The notes beneath the pieces are model-generated. The model saw only the letters and a program-made list of their open reading frames with translations. It did no database searches and had not been told where the DNA came from. DNA of 64,000 nt from Arthrobacter sp. PsM3 (lineage in GTDB: Bacteria > Actinomycetota > Actinomycetes > Actinomycetales > Micrococcaceae): contig NZ_JARUXE010000013.1 of assembly GCF_030433895.1 (NCBI RefSeq), forward strand, positions 43,303 to 107,302, given 5' to 3'. Position numbers and translations under genes: made by a program. Below, one piece after another: positions 16,581-26,838 of this stretch. How positions within the stretch are numbered: position 1 is the first letter of the stretch; each line of letters opens with the position of its first letter.

Positions 16581-16612
16581 TTGACTGTGGAGGGATGTGG
16601 AGTAATGTGGAG
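16581..16612 (+). promoter_or_regulatory. mraZ promoter overlaid by three MraZ boxes
   Basis: TTGACT (16581-16586), 16 bases, TAATGT (16603-16608) form a promoter. Three GTGGAG words start at 16587, 16597 and 16607, a strict 10-bp period. Direct repeats of this type are the known MraZ binding sites, so the cluster should be autorepressed. Confidence 0.75.
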
Positions 16613-16677
16613 GACGTAAGAGGGTAGTGGCAGCACGGGGGACGTTGGGCTTCCTGCGAACAGACGGGCGGTGGGCC

Positions 16678-17106
16678 GTGTTTCTCGGCACACATTCGCC
16701 GCGCCTGGACGAAAAAGGTCGAATCATCCTTCCCGCGAAGTTCCGAGAGGAGCTTGCCGGCGGCCTGGTGCTCACAAGGGGCCAGGAACGCTGCATCTAC
16801 GTCTTCAGTGAGGCGGAGTTCGGCCGGGTTCACGAGCAAATGCGGGAGGCTCCACTCTCCAGCAAGCAAGCTCGCGACTATATCCGGGTCTTCCTCTCGG
16901 GAGCCTCCGATGAAGTACCTGACAAGCAGGGGCGCGTGACGATTCCGCCGGCGCTCCGGGAGTACGCAGGGCTCGGAAGGGAACTGGCCGTCATTGGTGC
17001 AGGAACCCGTGCCGAGATCTGGGACGCCCAGGCCTGGAACGAGTACCTCGCTGAGAAGGAAACGGCCTTCTCGGAGACCGACGACGCAATACCGGGGATC
17101 TTCTGA
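16678..17106 (+). CDS. mraZ: Transcriptional regulator MraZ
   Basis: A 142-residue AbrB-like regulator with two SpoVT-AbrB repeats. Signature DExxGR segments are [13 protein letters not shown] (N-terminal half) and [14 protein letters not shown] (C-terminal half). MraZ binds direct repeats upstream of its own gene and represses the division and cell wall cluster; such repeats are present at 16587-16612. The start at GTG 16678 is chosen because proteins of this family begin [14 protein letters not shown] and the length is then typical. An upstream in-frame GTG at 16627 would add 17 non-conserved residues; it follows AAGAGGG closely and cannot be excluded. Confidence 0.93.
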   Translation: MFLGTHSPRLDEKGRIILPAKFREELAGGLVLTRGQERCIYVFSEAEFGRVHEQMREAPLSSKQARDYIRVFLSGASDEVPDKQGRVTIPPALREYAGLGRELAVIGAGTRAEIWDAQAWNEYLAEKETAFSETDDAIPGIF

Positions 17107-17176
17107 AGCCCCACACGCACCAAGCAGCACTGCACGATTCTTGATTGAGATCTCCAGCCGCCCATCCGGCTGTTTT

Positions 17177-17201
17177 CCTGGCTCACTTCCCCGGAGCCAG
17201 G
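17177..17201 (+). promoter_or_regulatory. Hairpin between mraZ and rsmH
   Basis: CCTGGCTC (17177-17184) pairs with GAGCCAGG (17194-17201). A weaker AGCCG/CGGCT hairpin followed by TTTT lies just before it (17156-17176). In a 197-base gap inside an otherwise tightly packed operon this could be an attenuator or processing site. No T-run follows the main stem. Confidence 0.4.
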
Positions 17202-17303
17202 CTGACGCAGGATAGGCGCGGATGGGGATCTGGATTAAGAAGCGGCACGCGCAGCGAGCAGCCGCACTCCAACGAATCAGCCGGACAATGAAAGGACGCA
17301 GGC

Positions 17304-18302
17304 ATGACGGACCCTGACCAGTCGAAGCCTACGTCCGAACGCCATGTACCGGTCCTCAAGGACCGGTGCATCAATTTGTTGGCACCTGGGTTCGAAGCGG
17401 CGCGCAGCCGGGGCGAGACCCCCGTGGCCATTGACGCAACCCTGGGCATGGGCGGCCACGCCGAGGCGATGCTGCAGCGCTTCCCGGATCTGCACCTGAT
17501 CGGCATCGACCGTGATGAGGAAGCCCTGGCCCTCGCCGGGGAGCGTCTCCAGCCCTACGCCAACCGGATCGACCTCGTTCACGCCGTGTACGACGAAATC
17601 CCCGAGGTCCTGGCGGACCTCGGTTTCGACGAAGTCCACGGAGTCCTGATGGACCTCGGAGTCTCCTCGCTCCAGCTGGACGAACGGGAGCGGGGTTTCG
17701 CCTACTCCTTCGACGCGCCGCTGGACATGCGGATGGACACGAGCCGCGGCCAGACCGCCGCCGACGTCGTCAACAACTACAGCGAAGAGGATCTGGTCCG
17801 GATCATCCGGAAATGGGGCGAAGAGAAGTTTGCCGGCCGCATCGCCAACCGGATCGTCACCGCACGCTCCGCGAAGCCCTTCACCACCACGGGTGAGCTC
17901 GTGGAACAGATCCGCGGAGTGGTACCCGCCGGCGCGGCAAAAACCGGGGGACACCCCGCAAAGCGCACTTTCCAGGCGCTCCGGATCGAGGTCAACGAAG
18001 AGCTGGACGTCCTGGAACGTGCCATCCCCGCGGCCATCAACGCGATCGCCGTCGGCGGCCGCGTGGTCGTGATGTCCTACCACTCGCTGGAGGACAAGAT
18101 CGTCAAGGGCTTCTTTCAGGCCGGATCCAAATCCTCCGCACCACTGGGTTTCCCGGTGGAACTGGAAGAGCACAAGGCGGAGCTGAAATCCCTGACGAAG
18201 GGCACCGAGGTGCCCACCGCCGCCGAAATCGCCGAGAACCCACGCGCCGCATCCGCCCGGCTCCGCGCCGTGGAACGCATCAAAGCCAGGAGGGCCGCAT
18301 GA
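17304..18302 (+). CDS. rsmH: 16S rRNA (cytosine(1402)-N(4))-methyltransferase
   Basis: A 332-residue S-adenosylmethionine-dependent enzyme (formerly MraW) that methylates N4 of C1402 in the ribosomal P site. The SAM motif [10 protein letters not shown] lies near residue 49, the acidic loop is [10 protein letters not shown], and the family blocks [20 protein letters not shown] and [11 protein letters not shown] are present. ATG 17304 is preceded by AAAGGA about ten bases upstream. Its last codons overlap the FtsL-like gene by ATGA. It is the second gene of the cluster, as is usual. Confidence 0.96.
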   Translation: MTDPDQSKPTSERHVPVLKDRCINLLAPGFEAARSRGETPVAIDATLGMGGHAEAMLQRFPDLHLIGIDRDEEALALAGERLQPYANRIDLVHAVYDEIPEVLADLGFDEVHGVLMDLGVSSLQLDERERGFAYSFDAPLDMRMDTSRGQTAADVVNNYSEEDLVRIIRKWGEEKFAGRIANRIVTARSAKPFTTTGELVEQIRGVVPAGAAKTGGHPAKRTFQALRIEVNEELDVLERAIPAAINAIAVGGRVVVMSYHSLEDKIVKGFFQAGSKSSAPLGFPVELEEHKAELKSLTKGTEVPTAAEIAENPRAASARLRAVERIKARRAA

Positions 18303-18958
18303 GCACCGCAGCTGTCAGCAGATTCCCCGTTGCCACAGAAGCGACGGCCCGCGCCCTGCCCGGGATCACCCCCGGCACCGGCCCCGACCGGAAGGCGCGC
18401 ACCCCGCTCTCGCTGGTGCGCTCAGCCCCGCGCAAACGCCGCGCCCCGTTCGTCGTGCTCTGTTTCGGCCTCCTCGCCGTAGCACTGATGGCGGTGCTGG
18501 TCCTCAACATCTCCGTCTCCACGGCGCAATACCAGCTGGTGCAGCTGCGGAGCGAGCAGTCCACGCTGACGAAGCAGAACCAGGACCTGACCCAGCAGGT
18601 GCAGAACTTCGACGCCCCGCAGAACCTGGCCGCCAAGGCCACCGAACTGGGCATGGTGGCTTCCACGGCCAAGGGCCAGATCGACCTCTCCACCCTGAAG
18701 GTCAGCGGCAAGGCAAAGCCCGCGGTGAAGGGCGACGCCCCGGGCGCCGTCATCGCCGCACCGGCTGTGGCCGGACAACTCGTCGTCGTTCCGCCCGCGA
18801 CCGTCAATGAGCCGCTCGCGAACCGCAAGCCCGCCGCCGAGGCAGCCACCGCGCCGGCCGCGGCAGCAGCCGTACCCGCCGCCGTGCCGGTTCCGCCGGC
18901 TGTCGAACTCCACGGGGGCTCGGTCCCGGCCCCCGCGCAGAAGGTCCCGGGAAAGTAA
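18299..18958 (+). CDS. FtsL-like septum formation protein
   Basis: A 219-residue bitopic membrane protein in the ftsL position. A basic cytoplasmic N-terminus (about 55 residues) leads to one TM helix ([20 protein letters not shown]). A leucine/glutamine-rich coiled coil follows ([20 protein letters not shown] onward), then a long Ala/Pro/Val-rich periplasmic tail. In this family the coiled coil pairs with the FtsB/DivIC partner at the septum. It overlaps rsmH by four bases. The sequence is poorly conserved, as always for FtsL, so identity rests on topology and synteny (M. tuberculosis Rv2164c position). The ~90-residue tail is unusually long. Confidence 0.8.
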   Translation: MSTAAVSRFPVATEATARALPGITPGTGPDRKARTPLSLVRSAPRKRRAPFVVLCFGLLAVALMAVLVLNISVSTAQYQLVQLRSEQSTLTKQNQDLTQQVQNFDAPQNLAAKATELGMVASTAKGQIDLSTLKVSGKAKPAVKGDAPGAVIAAPAVAGQLVVVPPATVNEPLANRKPAAEAATAPAAAAAVPAAVPVPPAVELHGGSVPAPAQKVPGK

Positions 18959-19000
18959 CGCAGGACGGACCACCAGCCAGGCAAGCAGCAAGGACACATC

Positions 19001-20797
19001 GTGGCAAAGAACACCGGCAGGGCACGCAAGGCGAAAGCGCCAAGCGCGACCCTGCGGCTGCGGCTGGGCCTCGGCGTCATGCTGGCGCTCCTGCTCGTCG
19101 TCGGCGGAAAGCTGTTTTTGGTCCAGGGCCTAGACGTCGGGGGCATGGCCGAAGCCGCACTCCAGAACAGGCTCACCCCCGTCGAACTCCCGGCCGAGCG
19201 CGGCAGCATCCTCGATGCCAACGGCGCCGTCCTGGCCAGCAGTGTGATCCGCTACAACGTTGTGGTGGACCAGAGAGTCAACACCAAAACCGAGTCGTTC
19301 CGCCGGTTCGATGAGGGCAAGGATGAGCTGGTCAAAGTCTCCCGCGACCAGGGCATCTCCGAGCTTGCCACGCTGCTGGGTATGGACATGGCCGCGGTCA
19401 AGGAGGCACTCACCGGGGACAAGCCGTACTACATCGTGGCCAAGGACCTCAAGCCTGACGTCGAGGACCGCATCTCCAAACTGCAGATCCCCGGCATCGT
19501 CACCGTGGGCACCACTAAGCGGGTCTACCCCAACGGCTCGGTGGCCGGCGGGATTGTCGGCTTCCTGAAGGACGGCACCACCGGACAGGCCGGCCTTGAG
19601 CAGACCCAGGACGAGATCCTCCGGGGCACCCCCGGCAAACGGCTCTTCGAAATCGGCGCCGACGGGCTGCGCATCCCGGTCGGAGTGGACCAGTTGACCC
19701 CCGCCGTCAATGGCAAGGACCTCAAGCTCACCCTCAACTCGGACCTGCAGTACTTCGCCCAGCAGGCGATCCAGAGCCAGAAAGACAAGCTCAGCGCCGA
19801 ATGGGGCGTCATAGTCGTCTCCGATGTCAAGACCGGCAACATCATCGCCATGGCGGACACCAACTCCCCGGACCCCAACGACCCGGGCAAGTCCGACCCC
19901 AAGGACCGCGGCGTCCGCGCCGTCACAGCAGCCTACGAGCCCGGTTCGGTGGAGAAAATGATCACCGCCGCAGCCGCGATCGAAGAAGGCACCGCCCACC
20001 CGCTGGATCACATCACCGTTCCGCCGACCTACACCGTCGACGGCCAGACCTTCACCGATGCTTTTGTCCACGGCACCGAGGAACGGACCCTGGCCGGCAT
20101 CATCGGCTACTCCATGAACACCGGCACCGTAATGGTGGGCGAGCGGCTCAGCAAGGAGAAGCGTCACGACTGGCTGCAGAAGTTCGGCATCGGCGAGGCG
20201 CCGGACATCGGGCTGCCCGCAGAATCCCCCGGCATCCTGACGCCGGCCGATCAATGGGACGGCCGGCAGCAGTACACCGTCCTCTTCGGCCAGGGCGTGG
20301 CCCAGTCGACCCTCCAGACTGTCCGCGCCTACCAGAGCATCGCCAACGGCGGCGTCATGCTCCAGCCGAGGCTGATTGACAGCTACATCAACCCGGACGG
20401 CACCGAGGAGAAGGTCCCGGCCCAGGCGCCCCGGCAGATTGTCACCAAGGACACTGCCCAACAGGTCCGCGACATCCTGGAGAGCGCCGTGACCGAGGGC
20501 GAAATCAAGGACGCCGCGATAGACGGCTACCGGGTAGGGGCGAAGACCGGAACATCAGAATCGCCCTGCGACGACGGCAAGTCCGGCTTCTGCGGCTACA
20601 CCGCTTCCATGGTGGGAATGGCGCCGATGGACGATCCGCGGTTTATTGTTGAAGTGGTCCTGCAACGGCCCAAGGGCAGCATCTACGGAATCACCAATGG
20701 TCCGGTGTTCCGTTCGGTGATGAGCCAGACGCTGCGCACGTTTAACGTCGAGCCTTCCACCGGTGAGCCCGTCCGGCTGCCGCAGTACGTCAAATAG
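19001..20797 (+). CDS. ftsI: Septal peptidoglycan D,D-transpeptidase (class B PBP, FtsI/PbpB)
   Basis: A 598-residue class B penicillin-binding protein that crosslinks septal wall. One N-terminal TM anchor (about 18-40) is followed by the dimerisation/pedestal domain with RGSILDANGAVLA. The transpeptidase domain carries the three active-site motifs: SVEK (Ser316, Lys319), SMN (371-373) and KTG (515-517). No PASTA repeats are present. GTG 19001 follows AAGGAC. It is expected to work with FtsW, encoded downstream. The sequence GSVEK is a slight variant of the commoner GSxFK-type active site. Confidence 0.95.
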   Translation: MAKNTGRARKAKAPSATLRLRLGLGVMLALLLVVGGKLFLVQGLDVGGMAEAALQNRLTPVELPAERGSILDANGAVLASSVIRYNVVVDQRVNTKTESFRRFDEGKDELVKVSRDQGISELATLLGMDMAAVKEALTGDKPYYIVAKDLKPDVEDRISKLQIPGIVTVGTTKRVYPNGSVAGGIVGFLKDGTTGQAGLEQTQDEILRGTPGKRLFEIGADGLRIPVGVDQLTPAVNGKDLKLTLNSDLQYFAQQAIQSQKDKLSAEWGVIVVSDVKTGNIIAMADTNSPDPNDPGKSDPKDRGVRAVTAAYEPGSVEKMITAAAAIEEGTAHPLDHITVPPTYTVDGQTFTDAFVHGTEERTLAGIIGYSMNTGTVMVGERLSKEKRHDWLQKFGIGEAPDIGLPAESPGILTPADQWDGRQQYTVLFGQGVAQSTLQTVRAYQSIANGGVMLQPRLIDSYINPDGTEEKVPAQAPRQIVTKDTAQQVRDILESAVTEGEIKDAAIDGYRVGAKTGTSESPCDDGKSGFCGYTASMVGMAPMDDPRFIVEVVLQRPKGSIYGITNGPVFRSVMSQTLRTFNVEPSTGEPVRLPQYVK

Positions 20798-20913
20798 CAC
20801 CCGTTCCACCCAGCACCCGGCGTCACGAACCAGTGCCAAACCACAGTGCCTGCGGGCCGGAGCACGCCTCCGTGCGCAGCGCAAGATCCACTAGCACCAC
20901 AACGGAGACCCAC

Positions 20914-22572
20914 TTGTCAGAGCTCAACGCCCCCGGCGCTTCCGCGCCGTCCGGCCAGGACTCCACCCAGGGCTTCCGGCCCACTGCGGTTGCCGCAGTG
21001 CCGCTGGCAACCATCGGTGAGTCGATCGGCGTCGTCGTTCCAGGGGCGTCCGGCTCCGTTGCCGTAACGGGGATCTCCCTGAATTCCCGGACGGTCCAGC
21101 CGGGGGACCTGTACGTTGCCTTGCCCGGCGCCACCCGCCACGGGGCCGACTTCACCTCCCAGGCAGTGGAGGCGGGCGCGGCCGCTGTGCTGACGGACGA
21201 CGCCGGCGCGCGCCTGCTGGCGTTCTCCCACGACATTCCGGTCCCCGTGCTGCTGGCCCGGGAACCCCGCGCCCTCGTGGGCGGACTGGCCGCCCTGATC
21301 TACCGGAGCCGGCCGGACGACGCACCCGCTCCGGTCCTGTACGGCGTAACGGGCACCAACGGCAAGACCACGACCACGTACTTCATCAACGCCCTCCTGC
21401 AGGCCCTCGGGAAGCGGACCGGGCTGATCGGCACCATCGAGATCCTGGCCGGCGGAGAACCGATTCCCAGCCTCCTCACGACCCCTGAATCCACCGATGT
21501 CCACGCCCTGCTGGCCCTGATGCGCGAACGCGGCCTCGACGCTGCCTCCATGGAGGTCTCCTCGCACGCCGTCTCGTTCCACCGGGTGGACGGGGTCGCG
21601 TTCGACGTCGCCGGCTTCACCAACCTGACCCAGGACCACCTCGACCTGCACGGTTCCATGGAGGAGTACTTCCGGACCAAGGCGAGGCTCTTCACCCCCG
21701 GGCGGGCCCGCAGCGCCGTCGTGACGGTGGACGACGACTGGGGTGTGAAGCTTGCCGCGGCGGCGGAGATTCCCGTGACGACTCTGGCCACTGCCCAGCC
21801 GGCCGGCGCGGGAAACGGTGCGGCCTCCGGAGCGGACTGGACCGTTGTCCGCCCCGTCCCGCGCGGCCTCGGCACGGATTTCGTGCTCCGCCACCGCGAC
21901 GGCGCGGAACTGCGTGTCCACACCGGCCTGCCCGGCAGCTTCAACGTGGCGAACGCCGCGCTGGCCACCGTCATGGTGCTCGCGGGCGGGCACGAGGCCG
22001 CCGCTGTCCAGGCCGCCCTCGACGCCGGCGACCCCTTCACCGTTGCGGTCCCCGGCCGGATGCAGCTCGTCTCGACAGCCCCCGCGGCGGTGGTCGACTT
22101 TGCCCACAACCCGGACGCCCTGGCCCGTGCCCTCGAAGCCGTGCGCTCCCCGGAGCCCGGATCCCGGGTGATCATCGTCTTCGGCGCCACCGGACAGCGC
22201 GACCAGGGCAAGCGGCCCGCCATGGGTGCCATCGCCGCGCGCCTGGCCGACACCGTCATTGTCACCGACGACGACCCGCACGACGAGGACGCCGCGGGGA
22301 TCCGGGCAGGCGTCCTGGCGGGCGCGGTGGAGGCCAAGGAACGCGGGGGCCTGGGCTGCCGCATCATCGAAGTCTTCCCCCGCGATGCCGCCATCCGGGA
22401 GGCCGTGGAACTCGCGGGCCCGGCCGACACCATCCTCGTCGCAGGACGGGGCCACGAAATTTGGCAGGAAGTCAAGGGTGTCAACCTCGCCCTTGACGAC
22501 AGGGTGGAGCTCCGCTCTGCCTTGACAGCTCGGGGATTCACCGTTCTCGAAGACCAGCGGATAGAGTCCTAA
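20914..22572 (+). CDS. murE: UDP-MurNAc-tripeptide synthetase (MurE), probably L-lysine-adding
   Basis: The Mur ligase that adds the third stem-peptide residue to UDP-MurNAc-L-Ala-D-Glu. The P-loop [11 protein letters not shown] lies near residue 146, with the carbamylated-lysine region around SMEVSSHAVSF. The substrate-selecting loop near residue 451 reads DDPHDED, not the DNPR typical of meso-diaminopimelate enzymes, which suggests L-lysine as expected for Arthrobacter-type wall. A TTG start at 20914 is proposed because GGAG lies six bases upstream. An in-frame GTG at 20833 has no ribosome site. With the TTG start the protein is 552 residues, ordinary for the family. Confidence 0.93.
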   Translation: MSELNAPGASAPSGQDSTQGFRPTAVAAVPLATIGESIGVVVPGASGSVAVTGISLNSRTVQPGDLYVALPGATRHGADFTSQAVEAGAAAVLTDDAGARLLAFSHDIPVPVLLAREPRALVGGLAALIYRSRPDDAPAPVLYGVTGTNGKTTTTYFINALLQALGKRTGLIGTIEILAGGEPIPSLLTTPESTDVHALLALMRERGLDAASMEVSSHAVSFHRVDGVAFDVAGFTNLTQDHLDLHGSMEEYFRTKARLFTPGRARSAVVTVDDDWGVKLAAAAEIPVTTLATAQPAGAGNGAASGADWTVVRPVPRGLGTDFVLRHRDGAELRVHTGLPGSFNVANAALATVMVLAGGHEAAAVQAALDAGDPFTVAVPGRMQLVSTAPAAVVDFAHNPDALARALEAVRSPEPGSRVIIVFGATGQRDQGKRPAMGAIAARLADTVIVTDDDPHDEDAAGIRAGVLAGAVEAKERGGLGCRIIEVFPRDAAIREAVELAGPADTILVAGRGHEIWQEVKGVNLALDDRVELRSALTARGFTVLEDQRIES

Positions 22573-22578
22573 ACCGAG

Positions 22579-24147
22579 ATGATTGCATTTACCGCGGCGG
22601 AAATCGCCGATCTAACCAGCGGCCGGCTGGCCGCCGAGCCGGGGATTATCCCCGGCTCCGTGGTCACCGACTCCCGGGAAGCCACACCGGGTTCCCTCTA
22701 CGTGGCCAAGCCGGGGGAGACGGCCGACGGCCACGACTTCGTGGGCGCGGCCTTCGAACGCGGAGCAGTGCTGGCACTGGTCGAGCACGACGTCGCGGAC
22801 GGCGCCGGGCGAACCTACCCCGCCGTCGTTGTCCAGGACTCGGTCCTCGCGATGGGCGCACTGGCCGCCGAAGCCGTCCGGCGGATCCGCGCCAGCCGCG
22901 CGGCCGCCGGCGAGCCACTGACCGTGATCGGCATTACCGGCTCCGCCGGCAAGACCACCACCAAGGACCTGCTGGCCGGGATCCTGGCCGGCGAAGGCCG
23001 GACCGTTGCCCCGCAGGGTTCCTACAACGGCGAAGTCGGGGTCCCGCTCACCGTCTTCAAGGCCGACGCCGACACCCGTTACCTCGTGATTGAGATGGGC
23101 GCCACGGGCGTGGGCCACATCAGCTACCTCGCGGAGATGGTGCGCCCCGACATCGGAGTTGTTCTGGGGGTCGGCACGGCCCACGCCGGCGAATTTGGCG
23201 GCGTGGAGAACATCGCCCGGGCCAAGGGCGAGCTCGTCGAAGCCCTGCCTGCCGCCGGCACCGCCGTACTCAACCTGGACGACGCCCGCGTCGCGGCGAT
23301 GGCCGCGCGTACGCGGGCCACGGTGCTGGGCTATTCTGCCCTGCCCGCCCGCGGCGGCCTGGACGACGAAGTCGTAGCTACCACAGCCGGTGCAGAGCGG
23401 GTCCGGGCCGAGGGCGTCGAGCTCAACGCCGACGGCCACCCCGAATTCGAACTTTTCCTGCCGGGCGGGAGTGCCGGGTACCACGTCGCAGCCAAGCTGA
23501 TCGGCGCCCACCACATCGCCAACCTGCTGGCAGCAGCGGCGGCGGCGCACGCCGCCGGCGTCCCCGCCGACCGGATCGCAGCCTCCCTCAGCACCCAGAC
23601 GGCCGCCAGCCGCTGGCGGATGGAACGCACCGAACGGGCCGACGGCGTCACGGTCATCAACGATGCGTACAACGCCAACCCGGAATCGATGCGCGCCGCC
23701 CTGCGGACCCTCGCCGACCTGGGCAGGGGCCGCCGGACCTGGGCCGTGCTCGGGGCCATGCTCGAACTTGGCCCGGACTCCATCCGCGAGCACATGGCTG
23801 TTGGCACCCAGGTGGTCCGGCTCAACATCTCCCGGCTTGTCGTGGTGGGCCGCGAGGCCCGGTCGCTCTACGTCTCCGCCGTCAACGAGGGGTCCTGGGG
23901 CAACGAGTGCGTCTTCGCCGAGACAGCGGAGGAGGCCTACGAACTGTTGCGGGCCGAGCTTGAACCCGGCGACCTCGTGCTATTCAAGTCGTCCAACAGC
24001 ATCGGGCTGCGCCATCTGGGCGATCGGATAGCATTACCCCCACAGGCCCCCGGGACCGCCGCCGGCCCCGACGAGGGAAGGGCTGCCGGGAGCGCCGCTG
24101 GAACCGCCACTGAAGGAACCGCCACTGAAGGGAGTGCGTTGCTGTGA
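22579..24147 (+). CDS. murF: UDP-MurNAc-tripeptide--D-alanyl-D-alanine ligase
   Basis: A 522-residue Mur ligase that adds D-Ala-D-Ala to complete the UDP-MurNAc-pentapeptide. The ATP site [13 protein letters not shown] lies near residue 117. Later blocks are [30 protein letters not shown] and the C-terminal [13 protein letters not shown]. The last ~35 residues are a non-conserved Gly/Ala/Thr tail containing a 15-base in-frame duplication (24100-24129, giving [10 protein letters not shown]). The stop overlaps the GTG of mraY (GTGA), so translation is coupled. Confidence 0.95.
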   Translation: MIAFTAAEIADLTSGRLAAEPGIIPGSVVTDSREATPGSLYVAKPGETADGHDFVGAAFERGAVLALVEHDVADGAGRTYPAVVVQDSVLAMGALAAEAVRRIRASRAAAGEPLTVIGITGSAGKTTTKDLLAGILAGEGRTVAPQGSYNGEVGVPLTVFKADADTRYLVIEMGATGVGHISYLAEMVRPDIGVVLGVGTAHAGEFGGVENIARAKGELVEALPAAGTAVLNLDDARVAAMAARTRATVLGYSALPARGGLDDEVVATTAGAERVRAEGVELNADGHPEFELFLPGGSAGYHVAAKLIGAHHIANLLAAAAAAHAAGVPADRIAASLSTQTAASRWRMERTERADGVTVINDAYNANPESMRAALRTLADLGRGRRTWAVLGAMLELGPDSIREHMAVGTQVVRLNISRLVVVGREARSLYVSAVNEGSWGNECVFAETAEEAYELLRAELEPGDLVLFKSSNSIGLRHLGDRIALPPQAPGTAAGPDEGRAAGSAAGTATEGTATEGSALL

Positions 24148-25253
24148 TTGCACTGCTGATGGGCGCCGGACTGGCCCTGCTGTTTTCCTTCCTGGGCACT
24201 CCGCTCTTCATCCGTTTCCTGGTCCGCAAGAGCTACGGCCAATTCATCCGGGATGACGGACCCACATCGCACCACACCAAGCGCGGCACCCCCACGATGG
24301 GCGGCACGGTCGTGGTCCTGGCGGTGCTCGCCAGCTACGCCATCACGCATCTCGTCATGTGGCTGATGAACCCGGAGTCGCCGGGCCCGTCCGCCTCGGC
24401 CCTGCTGCTCCTGTTCCTGATGGTCGGGATGGGGCTCGTCGGCTTCCTGGATGACTTCATCAAGATTTCCAAGCAACGAAGCCTGGGCCTGAACGCCAAA
24501 GCCAAGCTGATCCTGCAGGCCGCCGTCGGCATCATCTTCGCGGTCCTCGCCCTCTATTTCCCGGACGAGAACGGCGTGACGCCCGCCTCCTACCAGATCT
24601 CCCTGGTCCGCGACATCCCGTGGTTGAACCTGGCCTTCGCCGGCACCGTCATCGGCGCCATCCTCTTCGTGCTCTGGTCGAACCTGATCATCACCGCCGC
24701 CACCAACGGAGTGAACCTCACCGACGGCCTCGACGGCCTGGCCGCCGGTGCCTCCATCATGGTCTTCGGCGCCTACACCCTGATGGGGATCTGGCAGAGC
24801 AACCAGTCCTGCGGTTCGCCGCGGCAGGCCGGCGCCGGCTGCTACACCGTCCGCGACCCCCTGGACCTGGCCCTGCTCGCCGCCATCCTCAGCGCGGCGC
24901 TGGTCGGCTTCCTGTGGTGGAACACCTCACCTGCCAAGATCTTCATGGGCGACACCGGCTCACTTGCGATCGGCGGCGCCGTCGCCGGCTTCGCCATCCT
25001 GTCCCGGACCGAACTGCTCCTCGCCTTCATCGGCGGCCTCTTCGTCCTGATCACCCTCTCGGTGATCATCCAGGTCGGCTACTTCAAGATCACCAAGGGC
25101 AAACGATTCTTCAAAATGGCCCCGCTCCAGCACCACTTTGAACTCAAAGGCTGGGCAGAGGTCACCGTCGTCGTCCGGTTCTGGATCCTGTGCGGACTCT
25201 TCGTCGCCGCCGGACTGGGCATCTTCTACGCCGAATGGGTGGTACTGCTGTGA
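24144..25253 (+). CDS. mraY: Phospho-N-acetylmuramoyl-pentapeptide transferase
   Basis: A polytopic membrane enzyme of 369 residues that transfers phospho-MurNAc-pentapeptide to undecaprenyl phosphate, making lipid I. About ten membrane helices are evident. Active-site blocks are the FLDDFIKI aspartates, [12 protein letters not shown] and [12 protein letters not shown], with the histidine-bearing [11 protein letters not shown] near the C-terminus. It overlaps murF upstream and murD downstream by four bases each (GTGA). Confidence 0.96.
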   Translation: MIALLMGAGLALLFSFLGTPLFIRFLVRKSYGQFIRDDGPTSHHTKRGTPTMGGTVVVLAVLASYAITHLVMWLMNPESPGPSASALLLLFLMVGMGLVGFLDDFIKISKQRSLGLNAKAKLILQAAVGIIFAVLALYFPDENGVTPASYQISLVRDIPWLNLAFAGTVIGAILFVLWSNLIITAATNGVNLTDGLDGLAAGASIMVFGAYTLMGIWQSNQSCGSPRQAGAGCYTVRDPLDLALLAAILSAALVGFLWWNTSPAKIFMGDTGSLAIGGAVAGFAILSRTELLLAFIGGLFVLITLSVIIQVGYFKITKGKRFFKMAPLQHHFELKGWAEVTVVVRFWILCGLFVAAGLGIFYAEWVVLL

Positions 25254-26836
25254 CCGGTCCAATTCCCGCGCCCCTCACCACCTCACCCCGGCTGGAAAAC
25301 CTTGTCAGCTGGGACTCCGACTGGGCCGGCCTGCGGGTCGTCGTCACCGGAATCGGGGTTTCCGGGTTCGCCGCCGCTGACACGCTGATCGAACTCGGCG
25401 CCCGCGTGGTCGTGGTGGACGCCGCCACCGGCCCCACGGCCGAGGCCCAGGCGGATACGCTGCGGATCGTCGGGGCCGCAGGGGTCCTGCTCGGCGAGGA
25501 CGCCGTGGAAACCGTTCCCAAATTCGACGGCGCCAAGCCGGACCTGATTGTCACCTCCCCGGGGTGGCGGCCGGACCAGGCCCTGCTCGCCGCCGCGGCG
25601 AGGGCCCACATCCCGGTCTGGGGCGATGTCGAACTCGCGTGGCGGGTCCGCGAACGCAAAGGACGCAAGACCGCGGACTGGCTCACCATTACCGGCACCA
25701 ACGGGAAGACCACCACCGTCGGGATGACCGAATCGATGCTGCAGGCCGCAGGACTGAAGGCCATCGCCGTCGGCAACGTCGGCACACCCATCCTTGATGC
25801 CCTGCGCGATCCGGTGGACTACGACGTCTTCGCCGTCGAGCTCTCCAGCTTCCAGCTGCACTGGTCCCACTCCGTTTCGCCGGTGGCGAGTGTCTGCCTG
25901 AACGTCGCCGAGGACCATGTCGACTGGCACGGCTCCTACGCCTCCTACCTGGCGGACAAGGCAAAGGTCTACGAGCACACCCAAAAGGCGTGCATTTACA
26001 ACGCGGAGCAGATCGAAACCGAACGCATGGTGGAGGACGCCGACGTCGTCGAGGGCTGCCGGGCAGTCGCCTTCACCACCGTCACGCCGGCCATCAGCAT
26101 GCTCGGCGTCGTCGAAGGACTCCTCGTGGACCGCGCCTTCATCGCCGAACGCAAGGACAGCGCCGCCGAACTGGCTTCCGTTTCGGACCTCGGGACCGTG
26201 GCCCCGCGCCACATGGTGGCCAACGCCCTCGCCGCGGCAGCCCTGGTCCGCGCCTACGGCGTGGAGCCGGCTGCGGTCCGCAAGGGCCTGCTGAACTATC
26301 TTCCGGGGGACCACCGCATCCAGCTCGTGGCCCGCCACAACGGTGTCCTCTGGGTCGATGACTCCAAAGCCACCAACCCGCATGCCGCCTCGGCGTCCCT
26401 TTCCGCCTTCGAGAACGTTGTCTGGATCGCCGGGGGACTGTCCAAAGGCGTGAGCTATGACGCGCTTGTCCACGAGCACGCCCGCCGGCTCAAGGCCGTC
26501 GTCCTGATCGGGGCAGACTCCAGAGATCTCCTTTCCGCGCTGCGGCGACACGCGCCCGATGTCCCAGTGATCGGGGAGGGGAAGGGCGAAACTGAAGAGG
26601 TGCAGACTGCCGGGACGGCCCGCGCCGTAGCAGGCCCCTCGCCGATTTTCAGCGAAACTGTGATGGCCCAGGCCGTTGCGTCGGCGGCGCAGCTGGCCGC
26701 CTCCGGGGACACTGTGCTCCTGGCCCCGGCGGCTGCGTCCATGGATCAGTTCTCTTCCTACGCTCACCGTGGCGACGCCTTCATCGAAGCTGTCCGCGAG
26801 CTCGTGGAAGGGCAGGCTCAGACCAGCGAGGAGTAA
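25250..26836 (+). CDS. murD: UDP-MurNAc-L-alanine--D-glutamate ligase
   Basis: A 528-residue Mur ligase that adds D-glutamate, with an N-terminal Rossmann-like UDP-binding domain ([22 protein letters not shown]). The P-loop [13 protein letters not shown] lies near residue 146, and later blocks include [12 protein letters not shown] and [16 protein letters not shown] 25250 is chosen because it overlaps the mraY stop (GTGA), like its neighbours. Longer in-frame extensions upstream lie wholly inside mraY. It is slightly longer than E. coli MurD because of an insertion near residues 430-450. Confidence 0.95.
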   Translation: MTGPIPAPLTTSPRLENLVSWDSDWAGLRVVVTGIGVSGFAAADTLIELGARVVVVDAATGPTAEAQADTLRIVGAAGVLLGEDAVETVPKFDGAKPDLIVTSPGWRPDQALLAAAARAHIPVWGDVELAWRVRERKGRKTADWLTITGTNGKTTTVGMTESMLQAAGLKAIAVGNVGTPILDALRDPVDYDVFAVELSSFQLHWSHSVSPVASVCLNVAEDHVDWHGSYASYLADKAKVYEHTQKACIYNAEQIETERMVEDADVVEGCRAVAFTTVTPAISMLGVVEGLLVDRAFIAERKDSAAELASVSDLGTVAPRHMVANALAAAALVRAYGVEPAAVRKGLLNYLPGDHRIQLVARHNGVLWVDDSKATNPHAASASLSAFENVVWIAGGLSKGVSYDALVHEHARRLKAVVLIGADSRDLLSALRRHAPDVPVIGEGKGETEEVQTAGTARAVAGPSPIFSETVMAQAVASAAQLAASGDTVLLAPAAASMDQFSSYAHRGDAFIEAVRELVEGQAQTSEE

Positions 26837-26838
26837 CA

